Shown here: positions 7,496-12,406 of the stretch, in pieces
How the letters are laid out: each line of letters starts with the position of its first letter
Position numbering within the stretch: position 1 is the first letter of the stretch
Assembly: GCA_002712845.1 (NCBI GenBank)
Contig: PAUV01000113.1
Coordinates: 1 to 12,406 of the forward strand
Source of the DNA: Rhodopirellula sp.
GTDB taxonomy: Bacteria; Planctomycetota; Planctomycetia; Pirellulales; Pirellulaceae
Direction: 5' to 3'
Length of the DNA stretch: 12,406 bases
Made by a program: the position numbers and the translations under genes
The notes under the pieces: generated by a model
The model's database searches: none
What the model was told of the DNA's origin: nothing
The model's input: only the letters and a program-made list of their open reading frames with translations

Positions 7496-10114
7496 ATGAA
7501 CACCCTGATGCGCAGCCTACTACTCGCCTTATGTTTCCTCGGTACTGTCACTCTCGTTTCTGCTGAAGAGCGGATTTGTCGCTATTGCGAAGAGGGGCGA
7601 AGTCATCTCCTGCCGCTCGGGCTCGACCTGCAAGGAAAGTTTCACTATGCCCCAGATCGTCAGGTTGACGTCAAGCACATCAAACTGGACGTCACTCCTG
7701 ACTTTGTGAAACGAACCGTCAGTGGATCTGTCAGCATCACAGCACAACCAATTGCCAAGCCAGTCGAATTGCTGAATTTGGATGCAAAGGACATCACTGT
7801 CAAAAAAGTCACTTGTGAGCAAGCGGCTGTCAAAGACTTTGTTTCAACACGCGAGTCGCTACAAATCCTGTTCGCACAACCTGTTCAGGTTGATACCGAA
7901 TTCACCGTTGTGATCGAGTACGCGGCGCAGCCCAATGCTGGGCTTTACTTTCGGACGCCAGCGATGGGATATCCGGAGACCGACACCCATATCTGGACTC
8001 AGGGTGAAACACACGAAGCTCGCCACTGGTTCCCGTGTTTCGATTACCCCAATGAGCGTTCCTCAACCGAGGTGATTTGCCATGTCCCCAAAGACATGAC
8101 GGTACTCAGCAACGGCGTGAAGAAGGGTGAATCCATCGATGCAAGCGGACTCAAGGCGGTGCGATGGTATCACGAGAAACCGCATGCCAACTACTTGATC
8201 TGCTTGGTAGCTGGCCACCTCGAAGGTCTGGAAAAGCGTCATCGAAACGTTCCCCTGGGTTTCTACACACAACCTTCTCTTGCCAAATACGCCGCCAACT
8301 CGTTTCGCGACACTCCCGATATCATGGCGTTCTTTGAAGAAGAAATAGGAGTTGAATTTCCATGGCCCAAGTATGACCAGGTCACGATCCTCGACTTCAC
8401 TGCTGGTGGCATGGAGAACACCACCCTGACCACCCTCACCGACGGGACCATCTTTGCAGAAGCAACTGAAAACATCCGCACCACCCGTGGTCTCGATGCC
8501 CACGAACTGGCGCATCAATGGTTTGGTGACTATGTCACGTGCAAAGACTGGAGCCACCTTTGGCTGAACGAAGGCTTTGCCACGTACTACACACATCTGT
8601 ATGAGGGCCACAAGTTCGGCCGCGATGCAATGCTTTATGGCCTGTACCGTGATGCATCGGGTCGGATTTTGACTCAGGGCAAGGACAAGAAACCCATTGT
8701 CTACAACGGCTACAAGAATCCGATGGAGCAATTTGATTATCGCTCCTACCCAAAAGGCAGTTGGGTGTTGCACATGCTTCGCTCTCAATTGGGTGAAGAC
8801 CTGTATCGCAAATGCATCAAGTCCTATCTTGAGAAGCACGCTCTCACTAGTGTTGTATCAGACGATCTGCGACAGGTGATCGAACAACACTCAGGCCGGC
8901 CAATGGATCGTTTCTTTGATCAATGGCTGTACCATGCTCGACACCCTGACCTGAAGATCAGCTACAAGTGGATGCCAAAACAGAACCTTGCAAAAGTCAA
9001 CATCAAGCAGACACAAACGCTGGATGATGATGTTTTGCAATTCCACTTCCCAACAAAACTGCGATTCATCGCCGATGGGATGTTGGTCGACTACCCCATC
9101 AACGTCACTAAGATTGAAGAGGACTTCTACGTCCCACTCGACAAGCAACCGGCGATCGTCAGATTTGACCCCGAATACAGCGTGCTGGCGAATGTTTCGT
9201 TCGACAAACCGAATGGGATGTTAAAAAAGCAGCTTGAAAACAACAACGACATGGTTGGTCGCCTGCTGGCGTGCAAACTCTTGGAAACGCGTAAGACGCA
9301 CGAGTCGGTCGAGTTACTGACCAATGCCTTGAAGAATGATTCTTTTTATGGGGTACGCATCGCCGCTGCATCTGCGTTGGCCAAGCACGAGTCAGATGAG
9401 TCTCTTGAAGTCTTAGCCGATAACTGGAAAACGCAAACAGACGCCCGCGTTCGCTCTGCCGTGGTTGAGAAGCTAACAAACCGCTATCGGGATGAAACAC
9501 CCGCGTTGATCCAAAGCGTGCTCGAAAATGAGAAAAACCCCGCTATCCTCGCAAATGCAATTCGCGGGCTGGGCAGATTCCATGGACCAACCACACACGA
9601 GGCTCTGCTCAAATTCCTGAACACGAAATCGTTTCGAAATGAGTTGGCCGTTGCCGCCATGTCAGCAATCCGTCAACTGGATGATGATGATTTACAACCT
9701 GCCGTCTTTAAGTCACTTCGCGAAAATGCAAAACAATTCCGCTCACGTGATTACGGTCGTGGCCTCGAAACACTTGCCCACACAAGTCGCCGATTGAAAG
9801 ATCGCAGCGAAGTCCGGCAATTCCTTACCGAACATCTTGATCACCCCAAGGCCAGCATTCAGGCAGCAGCCGTCCAAGCATTGGGAACCCTCGGCGACCC
9901 CAAAGCGATCACAATCCTTGAATCGGTCAGTCAGTCGGAAAACGAGCGGATCTCACGTCCGGCACAGCAGGCCGTGTCGAAACTGCGTGAAGTGAAACCT
10001 ACAACGCCAAAAGAGATTCTCGAGTTACGAAAAGAAATTGCTGAGGTTAAAAAAGAGAGTGATAAACTTAAAACGGAACTCAAAACACTCCGCGAACAAG
10101 TAGAAGCCAAATAA
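7496..10114 (+). CDS. Secreted M1 aminopeptidase with HEAT repeats and coiled-coil tail
   Basis: An 872-residue gluzincin of family M1, which removes N-terminal residues from peptides using one zinc ion. The ATG at 7496 starts a clean signal peptide (residues 1-23, ending VSA/EE). The frame is open to 7304, but that extension is not protein-like. The mature N-terminus carries C28-R-Y-C31. The M1 beta domain begins near residue 45. The exopeptidase motif is G304-G-M-E-N308 (usually G-A-M-E-N). The zinc site is H336-E-L-A-H340 with E359 in W-L-N-E-G-F, the exact HExxH-x18-E spacing. Y418 in S-Y-P-K-G is the likely transition-state Tyr. Catalytic elements look complete. From about residue 586 to 830 there are repeated two-helix units of HEAT type, then a heptad-patterned charged helix (about 838-872) likely to form a coiled coil. 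Together they suggest docking or oligomerisation, not known from sequence. It probably releases amino acids from peptides made by the neighbouring peptidases. Confidence 0.93.
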   Translation: MNTLMRSLLLALCFLGTVTLVSAEERICRYCEEGRSHLLPLGLDLQGKFHYAPDRQVDVKHIKLDVTPDFVKRTVSGSVSITAQPIAKPVELLNLDAKDITVKKVTCEQAAVKDFVSTRESLQILFAQPVQVDTEFTVVIEYAAQPNAGLYFRTPAMGYPETDTHIWTQGETHEARHWFPCFDYPNERSSTEVICHVPKDMTVLSNGVKKGESIDASGLKAVRWYHEKPHANYLICLVAGHLEGLEKRHRNVPLGFYTQPSLAKYAANSFRDTPDIMAFFEEEIGVEFPWPKYDQVTILDFTAGGMENTTLTTLTDGTIFAEATENIRTTRGLDAHELAHQWFGDYVTCKDWSHLWLNEGFATYYTHLYEGHKFGRDAMLYGLYRDASGRILTQGKDKKPIVYNGYKNPMEQFDYRSYPKGSWVLHMLRSQLGEDLYRKCIKSYLEKHALTSVVSDDLRQVIEQHSGRPMDRFFDQWLYHARHPDLKISYKWMPKQNLAKVNIKQTQTLDDDVLQFHFPTKLRFIADGMLVDYPINVTKIEEDFYVPLDKQPAIVRFDPEYSVLANVSFDKPNGMLKKQLENNNDMVGRLLACKLLETRKTHESVELLTNALKNDSFYGVRIAAASALAKHESDESLEVLADNWKTQTDARVRSAVVEKLTNRYRDETPALIQSVLENEKNPAILANAIRGLGRFHGPTTHEALLKFLNTKSFRNELAVAAMSAIRQLDDDDLQPAVFKSLRENAKQFRSRDYGRGLETLAHTSRRLKDRSEVRQFLTEHLDHPKASIQAAAVQALGTLGDPKAITILESVSQSENERISRPAQQAVSKLREVKPTTPKEILELRKEIAEVKKESDKLKTELKTLREQVEAK

Positions 10115-10206
10115 CACCTCGCATTCCAGGCACCTGGCAAGCCTACGTGCCGCGCGTTTGCGAAGTATTTTAATCACCCAATGATTTCCTCCGGGCTGTT
10201 GAATTA

Positions 10207-10236
10207 AAATGCTTTGCAACCAAATGCTTTGCAACC
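10207..10236 (+). repeat. Two tandem copies of a 15-bp unit
   Basis: AAATGCTTTGCAACC occurs twice without interruption, at 10207-10221 and 10222-10236, in the gap before the S15 peptidase gene. The identity suggests a recent slippage duplication. Each copy holds the inverted half-sites TTGCAA or GCTTTGC only weakly, so a protein-binding role is speculative. The remainder of the 252-base gap shows no clear gene, promoter or strong terminator; GGCAC/GTGCC (10129-10133/10147-10151) is a weak stem. Confidence 0.8.
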
Positions 10237-10366
10237 AACGGAGCAGTAATCGTGTGACCAGCGTCACAAGGGGTCTGCTTCCGCTAACCCATGTTTTTCA
10301 CTGGCATCAGTCATTCCCATGTGGCTGACTCCATTCCTTTCATAATGCTTATACGGATTCGTGTTC

Positions 10367-12223
10367 ATGCAACGATTTCTCGCTGCTCCACTGCTGTTGT
10401 TCCTGTACCTTCCGATTCTGCATGCAGCAGACCCTGTTGTTCCCGTTTTCAAGGATGGCGAGGCGCAAATTGTTGAAGGTTTCAAAGATTCAGACTTCTG
10501 GATCAGACACGACCTGTGGGTCGAAACTGAATTCGACACGGATGGAGATGGAAACCTGGATCGCATGCATGTCAGCGTGACGCGTCCCCGACAAACCGAC
10601 ACCGAAGGTTTGAAGCTACCCGTGGTTTATGTTTCCAGCCCATATTTCGCGGGCACCGGCTCAACGGCGGCCGAACATTTCTGGGACCCAAAACAGGAAC
10701 TTGGCACTGAGCCACCTGAACGAACTCACGGCCCGGGAGTGGTGCGAAAAGGAAAGCGTCCGATCATCTCAAGAACCCACCTCGATCAGTGGGTACCGCG
10801 AGGTTACATCGTCGTCCACTCGTCCTCACCTGGCACCGGACTATCTCAAGGTTGCCCCACCGTCGGTGGTGATAACGAATCGCTGGCCCCCAAGGCAGTC
10901 GTCGACTGGCTTTGCGGAAGAGCAAAAGGCTTCACTGAACCGACAGGTGGCGAACCAGTCAAAGCGTTCTGGTCAACAGGCAAGGTAGGCATGACAGGAA
11001 CGTCGTACAACGGCACCATCCCGTTGGCTGCCGCAACCACCGGTGTCGAAGGCCTTGAGGCAATCATTCCGATCGCTCCCAACACTTCGTACTACCACTA
11101 CTATCGATCCAATGGCCTGATCCGACACCCTGGTGGGTTTATCGGGGAAGACATCGATGCTCTCTATGACTTCATTCATAGTGGTGATGAATCAAATCGG
11201 GAGTTTTGTGACTGTAACGTTCGTGACAAGGAGATGGCGGAAGGGTTTGACCGGGTCAACGGAGACTACAACGATTTCTGGGCCGGTCGTGATTACCTGA
11301 ACGATCTTGAACCACTCAAAGCAGCCGTTTTAATGGCCCACGCCTTCAACGACTGGAATGTCGTTCCAGAACACAGCGTCCGCATTTACGAGGCACTCAA
11401 GAAAAAGGGAGTCCCCACACAGGCTTTCTTTCACCAAGGTGGTCACGGTGGCCCACCCCCTATGAAAATGATGAATCGATGGTTCACTCGATATCTGCAT
11501 GGTGTAGAAAACAAGGTTGAAGACGATCCCAAGTCATGGATCGTCCGAGAGAACAAAGAACGCGACAAGCCCACGTCGTACCCGGAATATCCGCACCCGG
11601 AAGCAGCCGCTGTGACTATGCATCTGGGGCAGACCACGACGAAGGGTGGACGTGGAGACTTGACGACAACTGCAACCACTAAACAGGGCAAGGAAACACT
11701 GATTGATAATTATTCCTTCAGTGGTGCGACCTTGGCAAAAGCCGAAAGAACTGACCACCGGTTGATGTTCGTGACGCCCACCTTGCAACAACCAGTGCAT
11801 ATCTCAGGAACACCACAAATCAAGATTCGCCTGGCCTGTGATAAGCCCGCCGCGAACCTTTCAGTGTGGGTAGTTTCACTGCCCTGGAATGATAATCGCA
11901 ACGCGAAAATCACTGACAATATCATCACCCGTGGTTGGGCAGATCCACAGAACTATCGATCGATCACTGAAAGTGAACCGCTTGAACCAGGTCGCTTCTA
12001 TGAGATGTCTTTCGATCTACAACCAGATGACCAAGTGATTCCGGCTGGCCAACAAATCGGCTTGATGATCTTTTCAAGCGACCGTGAATTCACACTCCAC
12101 CCGGAACCTGGCACCCAATTGACCATTGATCTGGATGCAACATCGCTGGCACTACCGGTACTGGGTGGAAAAGAAAAGCTGGAAGCAGCATTTCGTGAGA
12201 AAAGCAAAAAGAAAAAGAAGTGA
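10367..12223 (+). CDS. Secreted S15-family Xaa-Pro dipeptidyl-peptidase-like enzyme
   Basis: A 618-residue serine hydrolase of the alpha/beta fold, most like bacterial PepX-type Xaa-Pro dipeptidyl-peptidases, which release X-Pro dipeptides from N-termini. The ATG at 10367 gives a signal peptide of about 20 residues (ending LHA/AD); GTG at 10361 would add two residues. An Asp-rich loop D57-T-D-G-D-G-N-L-D65 precedes the hydrolase core and is typical of these enzymes. The nucleophile is S213 in G-T-S-Y-N-G, the acid D329 in F-N-D-W-N-V, and the base probably H360 in G-G-H-G (H356 is nearby). D-to-H spacing of 31 is close to that of lactococcal PepX (30, from memory). Residues about 405-600 fit the C-terminal beta-sandwich domain of this family. 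It ends K-S-K-K-K-K-K. S15 also includes ester and acyl hydrolases, so Xaa-Pro specificity is likely but not proven. The 252-base gap upstream suggests possible separate transcription. Confidence 0.9.
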   Translation: MQRFLAAPLLLFLYLPILHAADPVVPVFKDGEAQIVEGFKDSDFWIRHDLWVETEFDTDGDGNLDRMHVSVTRPRQTDTEGLKLPVVYVSSPYFAGTGSTAAEHFWDPKQELGTEPPERTHGPGVVRKGKRPIISRTHLDQWVPRGYIVVHSSSPGTGLSQGCPTVGGDNESLAPKAVVDWLCGRAKGFTEPTGGEPVKAFWSTGKVGMTGTSYNGTIPLAAATTGVEGLEAIIPIAPNTSYYHYYRSNGLIRHPGGFIGEDIDALYDFIHSGDESNREFCDCNVRDKEMAEGFDRVNGDYNDFWAGRDYLNDLEPLKAAVLMAHAFNDWNVVPEHSVRIYEALKKKGVPTQAFFHQGGHGGPPPMKMMNRWFTRYLHGVENKVEDDPKSWIVRENKERDKPTSYPEYPHPEAAAVTMHLGQTTTKGGRGDLTTTATTKQGKETLIDNYSFSGATLAKAERTDHRLMFVTPTLQQPVHISGTPQIKIRLACDKPAANLSVWVVSLPWNDNRNAKITDNIITRGWADPQNYRSITESEPLEPGRFYEMSFDLQPDDQVIPAGQQIGLMIFSSDREFTLHPEPGTQLTIDLDATSLALPVLGGKEKLEAAFREKSKKKKK

Positions 12224-12248
12224 TTTCGGCGAGAGTCGCAAACTGCTC

Positions 12249-12268
12249 ACGCCAGAATTATCTGGCGT
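12249..12268 (+). terminator. Perfect 8-bp hairpin after the S15 gene
   Basis: ACGCCAGA (12249-12256) and TCTGGCGT (12261-12268) are exact reverse complements around the loop ATTA, 25 bases past the stop codon. Its position and tight loop fit a transcription terminator, although only TTG follows in place of a T-run. Being symmetric, it could serve a convergent gene from beyond the window as well. Confidence 0.55.
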
Positions 12269-12283
12269 TGAACAAGATGCGTG

Positions 12284-12319
12284 GTGCTCTCGAGGTTTCT
12301 GAGCAAGCCTCCAGAGCAC
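12284..12319. other. Hairpin joining an inverted repeat copy to the tandem array
   Basis: GTGCTCTCGAGG (12284-12295) is the reverse complement, with a single mismatch, of CCTCCAGAGCAC (12308-12319), the first 12 bases of the first repeat unit. The loop is 12 nt. The inverted copy stands alone on one side of a direct array, so it could in principle pair with any unit. Confidence 0.6.
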
Positions 12320-12406
12320 GGGCCTCCAGAGCACGGGCCTCCAGAGCACGGGCCTCCAGAGCACGGGCCTCCAGAGCACGGGCCTCCAGAGCACGGGCCT
12401 CCAGAG
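12308..12406 (+). repeat. 15-bp direct tandem repeat array, truncated by window end
   Basis: CCTCCAGAGCACGGG is repeated six full times (12308-12397) plus nine bases (12398-12406), with every copy identical, and continues past the window. There are no spacers. The 15-nt period is a multiple of three, so all frames can stay open: the + strand reads Ala-Ser-Arg-Ala-Arg in one frame, and the - strand reads Leu-Trp-Arg-Pro-Val. Nothing else suggests that it is translated here. It is a minisatellite-like, probably length-variable, intergenic array. Confidence 0.95.

Noticed and set aside
8063..8839. Minus-strand 258-residue open frame
   Set aside because: It lies wholly opposite the catalytic core of the M1 peptidase and shows no recognisable motif.
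10129..10151. Terminator after the M1 peptidase gene
   Set aside because: Only a 5-bp stem with a large loop and no T-run.
12152..12394. Minus-strand 80-residue frame beginning with Leu-Trp-Arg-Pro-Val repeats
   Set aside because: It is open because the repeat period is a multiple of three, and it overlaps the end of the S15 gene antisense.
12308..12406. CRISPR array
   Set aside because: The repeats are only 15 bp, directly abutting, with no spacers and no cas genes.

Overview
The window looks like chromosomal DNA from a planctomycete, most likely a marine Pirellulaceae-type bacterium (Rhodopirellula and relatives). This is an inference. It rests on three clustered secreted sulfatases, HEAT repeats and other accessory domains fused to secreted hydrolases, a bacterial VHL-type beta domain, the lack of clear Shine-Dalgarno sequences before any gene, and roughly balanced base composition. 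No rRNA, tRNA, transposon, integrase or CRISPR array is visible.

Layout: all five genes lie on the + strand, and each predicted product begins with a signal peptide. (1) 258-2192 is a sulfatase with an atypical Cys motif and a C-terminal HEAT-like segment. (2) 2260-5286 is a 1008-residue protein: an N-sulfoglucosamine-sulfohydrolase-like sulfatase followed by two complete metallopeptidase domains of the anthrax-lethal-factor / Pro-Pro-endopeptidase type. (3) 5404-7212 is an iduronate-2-sulfatase-like sulfatase that must start at a non-ATG codon and ends in a VHL-like beta domain. (4) 7496-10114 is an M1 (gluzincin) aminopeptidase with a long HEAT array and a coiled-coil tail. (5) 10367-12223 is an S15/PepX-like Xaa-Pro dipeptidyl-peptidase. 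Genes 1-3 are separated by 67 and 117 bases with no convincing terminator, so they may form an operon. Genes 4 and 5 follow gaps of 283 and 252 bases. The last 100 bases are a 15-bp direct-repeat array running off the window end, preceded by an inverted near-copy of the unit.

How the genes may work together: the locus combines desulfation with stepwise proteolysis outside the cytoplasm. A proline theme recurs. The fused metallopeptidases have the catalytic layout of a family that includes Pro-Pro endopeptidases. The VHL fold is the hydroxyproline reader of animal pVHL. The last gene resembles Xaa-Pro dipeptidyl-peptidases. I propose, as inference only, that the locus attacks a sulfated, proline- or hydroxyproline-rich glycoprotein such as algal wall or mucilage protein. 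The most notable points are the sulfatase-peptidase-peptidase fusion and the sulfatase-VHL fusion, whose domain can be aligned to remembered human pVHL without gaps across the hydroxyproline pocket.
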